Source: Methanobacteriota archaeon (GTDB lineage: Archaea > Methanobacteriota > Methanobacteria > Methanobacteriales > Methanobacteriaceae). Taken from it: a stretch of 13,769 nucleotides of DNA. Shown in pieces: positions 8,128 to 13,769 of the stretch (positions within the stretch are counted from its first letter, which is position 1; each line of letters starts with the position of its first letter). The DNA lies in NCBI GenBank assembly GCA_023409695.1, contig JAEYQZ010000125.1, positions 1 through 13,769 on the forward strand, read 5' to 3'. The translations under genes and the position numbers were made by a program. The notes beneath the pieces were generated by a model. It saw only the letters and a program-made list of their open reading frames with translations, made no database searches and was not told where the DNA came from.

Positions 8128-8137
8128 ATTTAAATAT
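8128..8137 (-). promoter_or_regulatory. Candidate TATA box of the gpsA group
   Basis: On the minus strand ATATTTAAAT follows an A-rich AAAACA that could be a BRE. Transcription would begin near 8105, giving a leader of about 60 bases. Chance matches are common at this base composition. Confidence 0.3.
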
Positions 8138-8269
8138 TGTTTTGAATTAGGACTATAATGCCTGTAATTATTACTTCTCACGGCTAAAAGAATAAAAAAA
8201 CATAAAAAATTAATATTTTTCAAAGAAATCAATGTAATATTTCAATATATTAAAGACATTTTAAAGGCT

Positions 8270-8320
8270 ATAAATTAAATTATTTACTTTTATATCTCGA
8301 TATATATCGTTTTAATTTAT
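8270..8320. repeat. Nested inverted repeat with a 12-base palindrome
   Basis: Perfect 10-base arms ATAAATTAAA (8270-8279) and TTTAATTTAT (8311-8320) enclose the perfect palindrome CGATATATATCG (8298-8309). The palindrome carries two CpG steps in otherwise nearly pure A/T surroundings, which makes it stand out. It could be an operator for a dimeric regulator acting on one or both divergent groups. The outer arms alone could be chance in AT-rich DNA. Confidence 0.4.
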
Positions 8321-8495
8321 GTGATAAGTTTTCAGTATAAGCATTCAGTATTGGGCTTGGGTAATAATAAAATTACAAGTAACGAGTATAATAACAGATA
8401 ATGAACTCATATAAATTTTCTCTTTGATATTACAGTGATTATCATGCGACATTTATTAATACGAGGTTCTATTAATTAATTTGTAAGGGGATATT

Positions 8496-9584
8496 GTGAG
8501 TTCAGTGATTCGTGATCTTAAATTTGATAACTTAAGAGGTTTGGCCATAATTTTAGTGGTTTTTGGTCATTTTATTGGAAGCTGTTTAGTTGCTAATCGT
8601 TTTGTTGGAAGTGGTTTAGATTTCGTTTATACTTCAATATATCTTTTCCACATGCCGTTATTTATATTTATCAGCGGCTATTTCTCTAAGATTGCCTCAG
8701 ATACTAATGTGAAAGCTTTAAAAAATGTTTTTATACCTTATTTATTATTTAATACAATGTGGATACTGTCTGTTTTTTTAATAGAGGGTGATTTATCCAA
8801 AACCATGTATATAATACCGGGTTATGGATTGTGGTACTTATTAAGCCTTTTCTTCTGGAGAACCTTTTTACCGGCTGCAGATAGAATAAAATATGTTTTC
8901 TGGTTTAGCATTTTATTGGCACTGTTTATAGGGGTTATTGATTTTAAATCAGACCTTTTATCAATTTCAAGGACTATATGTTTCTTCCCGGTATTCCTTT
9001 TCGGATACTACTTCAAGGATTTAAAAGAAAAGTTTACTTTTAATAAATATTTATCTGCAGGGGCTTTTGCTATATTAATTACAGCAGCGACTTTGTTTTT
9101 TACTTTTAAAACAAATGGTCTCTTAATGTTAAAAACTTCCTATGTTGATATGCATATGGGAAATATGGAAGGTATAATTTTAAGACTTATAGTTATATCT
9201 GTTGGAATATTATGTTGTATTCTTTTATTTAATATTATGACCTCTAAAAAAACATTTTTAACTAAAATGGGGAGAAATTCACTGGCTATTTATGTTTTAC
9301 ATTTATATTTTGTAAGTTATTTGCCATATATAGTTAAATATTTAGGTTTTAACTTCCTATTTAAGAGTTACATTTTTTGTGTAATTTATATTGGTTTAGG
9401 AGCAACTATTGTACTATTTATCTTGTCTAGAGATGTAGTTAGTGATGGTGTAAAAACTTTGACTGACATTGCTGTAAAAATTTTAATAAAAGATGAATCT
9501 CAAAATAACAGTGAATTAATTCCGGGTAGTATACGTGGATTTTTAAATAAAATATTAAATTTAAACAGCATTTATAAAAGATAA
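8496..9584 (+). CDS. Membrane O-acyltransferase (acyltransferase 3 family, fucose 4-O-acetylase-like)
   Basis: Members of this family move an acyl group, often acetyl from acetyl-CoA, to sugars of surface polymers across the membrane. The protein has 362 residues, mostly hydrophobic, with about ten membrane segments. The N-terminus carries the family signature R-x10-H (R14, H25 in LRGLAIILVVFGH), then LFHMPLFIFISGYF (50-63, H52), YGLWYL (110-115) and GRNSLAIYVLHLYF (259-272). The pattern resembles the NolL/fucose 4-O-acetylase branch (COG3594) rather than OafA with its SGNH tail, and no such tail is present. The start is GTG with AAGGGGA just upstream, and an in-frame stop at 8484-8486 excludes longer forms. 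It leads the plus-strand group, 33 bases before the first rhamnosyltransferase-like gene, so modification of that glycan is likely. The acyl group and acceptor are unknown. Confidence 0.9.
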   Translation: MSSVIRDLKFDNLRGLAIILVVFGHFIGSCLVANRFVGSGLDFVYTSIYLFHMPLFIFISGYFSKIASDTNVKALKNVFIPYLLFNTMWILSVFLIEGDLSKTMYIIPGYGLWYLLSLFFWRTFLPAADRIKYVFWFSILLALFIGVIDFKSDLLSISRTICFFPVFLFGYYFKDLKEKFTFNKYLSAGAFAILITAATLFFTFKTNGLLMLKTSYVDMHMGNMEGIILRLIVISVGILCCILLFNIMTSKKTFLTKMGRNSLAIYVLHLYFVSYLPYIVKYLGFNFLFKSYIFCVIYIGLGATIVLFILSRDVVSDGVKTLTDIAVKILIKDESQNNSELIPGSIRGFLNKILNLNSIYKR

Positions 9585-9617
9585 AACTATTTAAGATTAA
9601 TTTAAAGGGAAATTTTT

Positions 9618-10577
9618 ATGGATACCAAAATCTCAATAATAATACCCAATTTTAATGGAAAACAATTCCTTAAAATTTGTTTTGATTCTATTTTAAATCA
9701 GAATTACTCATCATATGAGATAATAATAGTAGATAACGGGTCATCTGATGGGAGTGTCCAGTATATCAATGAAAAGTATCCTGAATTCACTTTAATACAA
9801 AATAAAGAAAATTTAGGCTTTGCTGCTGCAGTTAATCAGGGAATTAAAGCTTCAAATGCAGATTATATATTTCTTTTAAATAATGATGTTGAATTAGAGC
9901 CAGATTCTATCTCAAATCTTCTAAAATGTATTGAAAAAGATGAAAATATCTTTGCGGTCTCTTCAAAAATGATTCAATACAATGATAGAAGTAAAATGGA
10001 CGATGCTGGAGACGAGTACACTATTTTAGGTTGGACCCGAAAAGTAGGGGATGGTAAATCTCCTGATTTATATACTGCAGAAAGAGAAATTTTCAGTGCC
10101 TGTGCAGGGGCTGCTCTCTATAGAAAGAGTATTCTGGATGAACTGGGGTACTTCGATGAAAACTTTTTTGCATATATGGAGGACGTGGATATTAGCTATC
10201 GGGCAAAAATTAAAGGGTATAAATGCGTATATTGTCCTGAAGCTGTTGTTTACCATTTTGGCAGCGGGACCAGCGGTAGTAGATACAATGAGTTCAAAAT
10301 AAGATTAGCTGCCAGAAATAACGTATATGTTCCGTACAAGAATATGCCATTGCCTCAACTGGTTTTGAATGGTATTTTTTTACTTGCAGGCTATTTTATA
10401 AAATATATATTTTTCTCCAGAAAAGGACAGGGCAGTATCTATTTAAATGGTTTAAAAGAAGGATTTAATTCTTTAGGGAAACTTGAAAAAACAGAATATG
10501 AAAATAGAAACATTATCAATTATTTAAAGGTTGAATGGCTTTTAATTAAGAATACTGTCAAATTTATCTTCTTTTAG
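9618..10577 (+). CDS. GT2 glycosyltransferase, rhamnosyltransferase-like
   Basis: An inverting GT-A enzyme of 319 residues that probably extends a lipid-linked oligosaccharide from a nucleotide sugar. Visible are SIIIPNFNG (6-14), VDNGSSDGS (38-46), NKENLGFAAAVNQGI (62-76), the metal-binding LLNNDV (86-91), ACAGAALYRKS (161-171), the catalytic region YMEDVDISYR (186-195) and a trailing histidine in VYHFGSGTSG (211-220). This set is typical of the WbbL-type rhamnosyltransferase branch. A hydrophobic stretch near 249-266 and the C-terminal hydrophobic end suggest membrane association. AAAGGGA at 9604-9610 precedes the ATG. It follows the acyltransferase by 33 bases, so the two are probably one transcript. 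No dTDP-rhamnose genes lie in the window, so the sugar could be another one. Confidence 0.92.
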   Translation: MDTKISIIIPNFNGKQFLKICFDSILNQNYSSYEIIIVDNGSSDGSVQYINEKYPEFTLIQNKENLGFAAAVNQGIKASNADYIFLLNNDVELEPDSISNLLKCIEKDENIFAVSSKMIQYNDRSKMDDAGDEYTILGWTRKVGDGKSPDLYTAEREIFSACAGAALYRKSILDELGYFDENFFAYMEDVDISYRAKIKGYKCVYCPEAVVYHFGSGTSGSRYNEFKIRLAARNNVYVPYKNMPLPQLVLNGIFLLAGYFIKYIFFSRKGQGSIYLNGLKEGFNSLGKLEKTEYENRNIINYLKVEWLLIKNTVKFIFF

Positions 10578-10676
10578 ATAGTTAAATACAAATCTATCTG
10601 TTATCCGCATATATTATCTTTAATTATAACTTTCATTGGATTTATTTTTTAGTAAAATTTGAGAAAGCATTAATTA

Positions 10677-10711
10677 TTTTTTTAATTTGTTAACTAAAAC
10701 AACTTTTTTTT
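10677..10711 (+). terminator. Candidate poly-T terminator
   Basis: Two T runs (T7 at 10677-10683 and T8 at 10704-10711) about 100-130 bases after the GT2 stop. Archaeal RNA polymerase can stop at U-rich tracts without a hairpin, so these could end the preceding transcript. Long T runs are not rare in this composition. Confidence 0.35.
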
Positions 10712-10895
10712 ATTAAAAATTCTATTAAATTTATTATAGTATGTTAATTGTATAGTAAAGCTTATCTTTCTTATTTTAATATAATATTATAACCTCCTGA
10801 AATGTTAAATAAAATTTCAATCTAGTAATCAAAAAATTAAGAAAATTATTATTTCAGATTGAATGTTTCAATTCTCAAGTAGAATATTTTATATA

Positions 10896-10903
10896 GAGGC
10901 GGA
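10896..10903 (+). promoter_or_regulatory. Ribosome binding site GAGGCGGA that fixes the second GT2 start
   Basis: GAGGCGGA lies 4 bases before the ATG at 10908. The upstream in-frame ATG at 10863 has only A/T-rich sequence before it, so translation most likely starts at 10908. Confidence 0.55.
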
Positions 10904-10907
10904 ATTT

Positions 10908-11843
10908 ATGGATTTATCTATAATAATAGTGAACTATCGTACCTATGATTTGACAAAACAAACCATAGAATCTATAATCAATAAAAATCACCCTTTCAGT
11001 TATGAAATATATGTGGTGGACAATGCATCTAATGACGACAGTCTTGAAAATTTACAGGAAGACTTTTGTGAAGAATCAGAAAATGGTTTAATTAAGTTTA
11101 TCGCAAATGAAGAAAATAAAGGCTTTGCTCATGCAAATAATTTGGCTTTGAATCAAATCTCTTCTAAATACGTATTGTTACTTAATTCCGACACTATAGT
11201 TGTTGATGATTGTATTGAAAAATGTATAGATTATATGGAAACTGATGATACTATAGGTGCAGTAGGATGTAAAGTTGTTTTACCTGATGGTACCTTAGAT
11301 AAGGCATGTAGAAGAAGTTTTCCTGATTTTAATGTCTCATTTTATCGAATGACTGGTTTATCACATATTTTTCCAAAAAGTGAACGGTTTGGAAGGTATA
11401 ATCTCACTTATCTTGATGAAAATGAAACTTATGAAGTCGATTGTTTAGTTGGAGCTTTCATGATGGTAAGGTCTACTGCTACCCGCCAGGTAGGGCTACT
11501 GGATGAAACATTTTTCATGTATGGGGAAGATATTGACTGGTGCTATAGAATTAAAGCTGCTGGGTGGAAAATAGTGTATTACAGTGATGCTGAAATAATT
11601 CATTACAAGGGAGCAAGTAGCAAACAAAAAAATAAGCTCATATATGAGTTTTATAATGCAATGTACATCTTTTATAACAAACATTACAAGGATGAATATT
11701 CTAGAATCATAACGGCTATTACATATGCGGGAATATGGGGAATGTACGGATTGAAACTATCTTTAAACACTTTAAGAATTAACTATGGCATGATTATGCC
11801 TAATAAGACTCCAAAAGAACCTGTTTCGCAACTATCTAAATAG
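10908..11843 (+). CDS. GT2 glycosyltransferase, WbbL-type rhamnosyltransferase-like
   Basis: A 311-residue GT-A enzyme, probably adding rhamnose or a similar deoxysugar to a lipid-linked chain. Seen are LSIIIVNYRTYDLT (3-16), VVDNASNDDS (36-45), the metal-binding LLNSDT (91-96), ACRRSFPDF (133-141), FGRYNLTYLD (161-170), VGAFMMVR (181-188), LLDETFFMYGEDIDWCYR (197-214) with the catalytic ED at 207-208, and IIHYKGASS (230-238). This run of motifs is very close to the bacterial WbbL-like consensus, more than for the other GT2 genes here, which hints at acquisition from bacteria. The start at 10908 fits both the ribosome site and the family N-terminus; a frame opening at 10863 would add 15 unrelated residues. 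It lies 25 bases before the sugar phosphotransferase gene, so the two probably form one transcript. Confidence 0.92.
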   Translation: MDLSIIIVNYRTYDLTKQTIESIINKNHPFSYEIYVVDNASNDDSLENLQEDFCEESENGLIKFIANEENKGFAHANNLALNQISSKYVLLLNSDTIVVDDCIEKCIDYMETDDTIGAVGCKVVLPDGTLDKACRRSFPDFNVSFYRMTGLSHIFPKSERFGRYNLTYLDENETYEVDCLVGAFMMVRSTATRQVGLLDETFFMYGEDIDWCYRIKAAGWKIVYYSDAEIIHYKGASSKQKNKLIYEFYNAMYIFYNKHYKDEYSRIITAITYAGIWGMYGLKLSLNTLRINYGMIMPNKTPKEPVSQLSK

Positions 11844-11859
11844 GATACATTGATAAATT

Positions 11860-11865
11860 GGTGAT
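11860..11865 (+). promoter_or_regulatory. GGTGAT ribosome binding site of the sugar phosphotransferase gene
   Basis: GGTGAT lies 3 bases before the ATG at 11869. It is of the same GGTGA type as those of gpsA and the cytidylyltransferase gene. Confidence 0.65.
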
Positions 11866-11868
11866 GGA

Positions 11869-13269
11869 ATGATAAGGCAAAATCAAAGATTTTTTAATCT
11901 GGCTCTAGTAATTATAGACATGATAGTAATTGCGTTTTCATTGATATTCGCATGGTTTGTCCGTTTCCAAAGTGATCTATTTATTCGTGAGCCTAATTTG
12001 GGATTTGGATACTATTCATTATCTCTTTTAGTTATTATACCTTTATATATTTTGCTTTATAATGTTTTTGATTTATATAAGCCTCAAAGAGATAAAAGCG
12101 TTAGATCATTACCTGTAAACATAATTAAAGCAAATGCCATGGGATTATTAATGCTTGTAACATTTTTATTTATAATTGAACAAATTGATTACTCCAGATA
12201 TTTACTTGCATTATTTGCTGTATTCAGTACAATATTTTCCAGCATTGAAAGAATCATATTCAGACAATCACTTCGATTTATACGTAGCAAGGGTTTTAAC
12301 ATTAAATATATTTTGATGATTGGGGGAGGTGTATTAGGTGAAAAGGTTGCAACTAAACTCAATCAGCGTGAATCTCTTGGATACAACATAATTGGATTCT
12401 TAGATGATAATATTGAAAAAGGACATAAAATTGCAGATTCTCAGGTAATAGGAACCATCGATGATTTATGTGATGTTATTTTAACAAATCAAGTAGATAA
12501 AGTAATTATAACAATATCTCCGAGACATTATATCCTTTTAGAGTCTATTATAGATTTATGCGAACGATATGGAGTAAAAGCAGAAATTGTACCTGATTAT
12601 TATAGATACTTCCCTGCAAAACACTATATCGATATGATAGATGATATTCCAATTATAGACGTTAGATATGTTCCGCTGGACAGTTCATTTAAAAAAGTCA
12701 TAAAAAGAGTTTCAGATCTTATATTTGCTATAACGGGCATCACTCTTCTTTCTCCGGTCCTGCTTTTTACAGCAATTATAATAAAATTAACTTCTCCCGG
12801 GCCAATTATCTTTAAACAGGAGAGAATAGGGTTTAACAGGAAAAAATTTGTAATGTATAAGTTCCGCAGTATGGAAATTCAGGAGAAAGAAACAGAGAAA
12901 CATCAATGGACAATTGAAGATGACCCCCGTACCACTAAATTCGGTTCATTTATCCGGAAGACAAGTATCGATGAGCTTCCGCAGCTTTTTAATATATTAA
13001 AAGGCGATATGAGCTTGATAGGCCCTAGACCAGAACGCCCTTATTTTGTAGAAAAGTTCCGTGAGGAGGTTCCAGATTACATGATTAAGCACCATGTACG
13101 TCCGGGGATGAGTGGTTGGGCCCAGGTACATGGATGGAGGGGAAATACTTCCATTAAAAAAAGAATAGAATTTGATATCTATTATGTGGAAAACTGGACT
13201 CTTTTTTTAGATATAAAAATATTTTTCCTAACTTTAATCAAAGGTTTTGTTAATAAGAATGCTTATTAA
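11869..13269 (+). CDS. Polyprenyl-phosphate sugar-1-phosphate transferase (WbaP/WcaJ type)
   Basis: It starts a lipid-linked glycan by moving a sugar-1-phosphate from a nucleotide sugar to a polyprenyl phosphate. The 466 residues have the full family layout: four membrane helices (about 10-32, 46-66, 87-104, 110-127), a CoA/NAD-binding-like Rossmann region with LMIGGGVLGEKVATKL (149-164), a further hydrophobic helix (about 283-305), then the catalytic sugar transferase domain. The latter has SPGPIIFKQERIGFNRK (309-325), YKFRSM (330-335), DDPRTTKFGSFIRKTSIDEL (351-370) with the catalytic D368/E369 pair, GDMSLIGPRPERP (379-391) and RPGMSGWAQVHGWRG (411-425). All expected motifs are intact. It would supply the primed lipid for the two preceding GT2 enzymes. 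The sugar (glucose, galactose, or an N-acetyl form) is not readable from sequence. Confidence 0.95.
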   Translation: MIRQNQRFFNLALVIIDMIVIAFSLIFAWFVRFQSDLFIREPNLGFGYYSLSLLVIIPLYILLYNVFDLYKPQRDKSVRSLPVNIIKANAMGLLMLVTFLFIIEQIDYSRYLLALFAVFSTIFSSIERIIFRQSLRFIRSKGFNIKYILMIGGGVLGEKVATKLNQRESLGYNIIGFLDDNIEKGHKIADSQVIGTIDDLCDVILTNQVDKVIITISPRHYILLESIIDLCERYGVKAEIVPDYYRYFPAKHYIDMIDDIPIIDVRYVPLDSSFKKVIKRVSDLIFAITGITLLSPVLLFTAIIIKLTSPGPIIFKQERIGFNRKKFVMYKFRSMEIQEKETEKHQWTIEDDPRTTKFGSFIRKTSIDELPQLFNILKGDMSLIGPRPERPYFVEKFREEVPDYMIKHHVRPGMSGWAQVHGWRGNTSIKKRIEFDIYYVENWTLFLDIKIFFLTLIKGFVNKNAY

Positions 13270-13308
13270 TTGATTTTGATTAAAGTAATACCTTTAATCA
13301 TTAAAGGT
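13231..13308 (+). repeat. Cluster of overlapping inverted repeats forming alternative hairpins
   Basis: Four related arms are seen: A 13231-13242 (ACTTTAATCAAA), B 13275-13286 (TTTGATTAAAGT), C 13290-13298 (ACCTTTAAT), D 13300-13308 (ATTAAAGGT). A pairs with B over 12 bases, B with C over 9 bases around the hexaloop TAATAC, and C with D over 9 bases as a near-perfect palindrome. Inside A-B sits another hairpin, TTAATAAG/CTTATTAA (13250-13257 with 13262-13269), with an AATG loop, which includes the stop codon of the phosphotransferase gene. It could be a terminator, a processing site or a regulatory switch before the DUF4012-like gene. Confidence 0.5.
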
Positions 13309-13333
13309 TATATGACATGAACTACTACTACTA

Positions 13334-13346
13334 TTTTTATTAAATA
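13334..13346 (+). promoter_or_regulatory. Candidate TATA box of the DUF4012-like gene
   Basis: TTTTTATTAAATA lies about 25-35 bases before the ATG at 13369, so a transcript from it would be nearly leaderless or have a very short leader. The call is weak because of the base composition. Confidence 0.3.
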
Positions 13347-13368
13347 AGATTAAGTTGAAGGTTAAATT

Positions 13369-13769
13369 ATGTCATGGAAAAAGAAAATTGCTATCATCAT
13401 TCTACTTATTTTCATTGCAGGTATTTTATTTGTAGCTTATGAATATCAAACTACATCTGCAGATGTAAATGTGCTTCAAGGGGACCACAACATACTTATT
13501 CTTTGTGCAGACCCTTCAGAAAAGAGGCCAGGTATTGGGGCTGTAGATATGGCTTTTGTAGTCCATACAACAGACGGAAATATTAAAAATGTAACTCCAA
13601 TATATCCTGGCCATATGGCTCATCCAACTGCTTCACCTCCTCAGTATCTTAAGGATACACAGGGTGTAAATAAACTTTATCTTCACGATTCACTGTGGAG
13701 TGCAGATGTAGAAAATGGAACTAAGTTAGCTCAGGAAATTGTTCAATACAATATGGGTTATAAAACTGA
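13369..13769 (+). CDS. DUF4012-like membrane-anchored extracellular protein, 5' part only
   Basis: The frame starts at ATG 13369 after a modest GAAGGT site and stays open to the window end, so 133 residues are visible and the gene continues beyond. Residues 4-24 are a signal anchor (three lysines, then a hydrophobic helix), placing the rest outside the cell. After it comes DHNILILCADPSEKRPGIG (39-57) and AVDMAFVVHTTDGNIKNVTP (58-77), which I recognise as the opening of DUF4012-type proteins that are common in Methanobacterium. The N-I-L-x-L-x-x-D ... D-x-x-x-x-V ... V-T-x-I-Y-P order also resembles LytR-CpsA-Psr ligases, which attach polymers to the cell wall, but the catalytic arginines of that family cannot be judged in this fragment. 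Position right after a glycan-initiating enzyme fits a role in surface polymer attachment or assembly. Function is not established. Base composition looks somewhat less AT-rich than the left-hand genes. Confidence 0.75.
   Translation, partial: MSWKKKIAIIILLIFIAGILFVAYEYQTTSADVNVLQGDHNILILCADPSEKRPGIGAVDMAFVVHTTDGNIKNVTPIYPGHMAHPTASPPQYLKDTQGVNKLYLHDSLWSADVENGTKLAQEIVQYNMGYKT

Larger units (their letters stand above)
8045..8495. other. Divergent intergenic region, no gene seen
   Basis: This 451-base AT-rich stretch separates the minus-strand gpsA group from the plus-strand acyltransferase group and must hold both promoters. I see the gpsA ribosome site (8049-8055), a TATA-like box for the minus strand (8128-8137), possible plus-strand TATA-like boxes at 8408-8416 (CATATAAAT) and 8453-8461, and a nested inverted repeat at 8270-8320. 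Only very short open frames occur, none with a convincing start signal. Confidence 0.6.
10578..10907. other. AT-rich gap within the plus-strand group, no gene seen
   Basis: This 330-base stretch contains no plausible gene. It has T runs at 10645-10650, 10677-10683 and 10704-10711 that could end transcripts from the acyltransferase/GT2 pair, a short stem AGATAG/CTATCT (10576-10581 with 10594-10599), and an A/T-only stretch near 10770-10788 that could hold a promoter for the next gene. A frame upstream of the next gene opens at an ATG at 10863, but has no ribosome site there. Confidence 0.5.

Noticed and set aside
10863..10907. Upstream extension of the second plus-strand GT2 gene
   Set aside because: There is no ribosome site before the ATG at 10863, and the added 15 residues precede the normal family start, while a GAGGCGGA site fits the ATG at 10908.
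13319..13333. ACT/CTA trinucleotide run as a functional repeat
   Set aside because: Only about four units, too short to separate from chance. No similar run was noticed elsewhere.
1..13769. CRISPR array, tRNA, rRNA or insertion sequence
   Set aside because: No regularly spaced repeats, no cloverleaf-like GC-rich segments, and no transposase motifs or terminal repeats were seen on either strand.

Overview
The window is a cell-surface polymer locus from an AT-rich prokaryote, most likely a methanogenic archaeon of the Methanobacteriales (Methanobacterium-like). The pointers are several GGTGA-type ribosome binding sites a few bases before the start codons, T/A-rich TATA-like boxes rather than -35/-10 pairs, heavy use of AGA and ATA codons, and a final DUF4012-type gene whose sequence style I associate with Methanobacterium. 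This assignment rests on recall and signal style, not on a marker gene, and an AT-rich Firmicute is not formally excluded.

Left part (1-8044), a teichoic-acid-like module. After a 354-base AT-rich leader comes a 1045-residue protein with two CDP-glycerol glycerophosphotransferase (TagF/TagB type) domains. It is followed by a TagE-like GT4 glycosyltransferase that would decorate a polyol-phosphate chain. Convergent to these, separated from the GT4 gene by only 10 bases, a minus-strand group reads gpsA (NAD(P)-dependent glycerol-3-phosphate dehydrogenase), a LicC-like CTP:phosphate cytidylyltransferase, and a GT2 glycosyltransferase. Together they suggest a route dihydroxyacetone phosphate -> sn-glycerol-3-phosphate -> CDP-glycerol -> poly(glycerol phosphate) -> glycosylated polymer. 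The cytidylyltransferase is not the TagD type, so its substrate is inferred.

Middle (8045-8495): a 451-base divergent intergenic region with promoter candidates for both sides and a nested inverted repeat.

Right part (8496-13769), a lipid-linked glycan assembly group, all on the plus strand: a multi-spanning O-acyltransferase, two rhamnosyltransferase-like GT2 enzymes, a WbaP/WcaJ-type polyprenyl-phosphate sugar phosphotransferase that would start the lipid-linked chain, and the 5' part of a DUF4012-like membrane-anchored protein cut by the window end. The last may be a ligase-like protein (LytR-CpsA-Psr-like), an idea taken up under findings. A set of mutually exclusive hairpins covers the boundary between the phosphotransferase gene and the DUF4012 gene.

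No tRNA, rRNA, CRISPR array, insertion sequence or broken gene was seen. No flippase, ABC exporter, polymerase (Wzy) or nucleotide-sugar biosynthesis gene lies in the window, so the pathway must extend beyond it.
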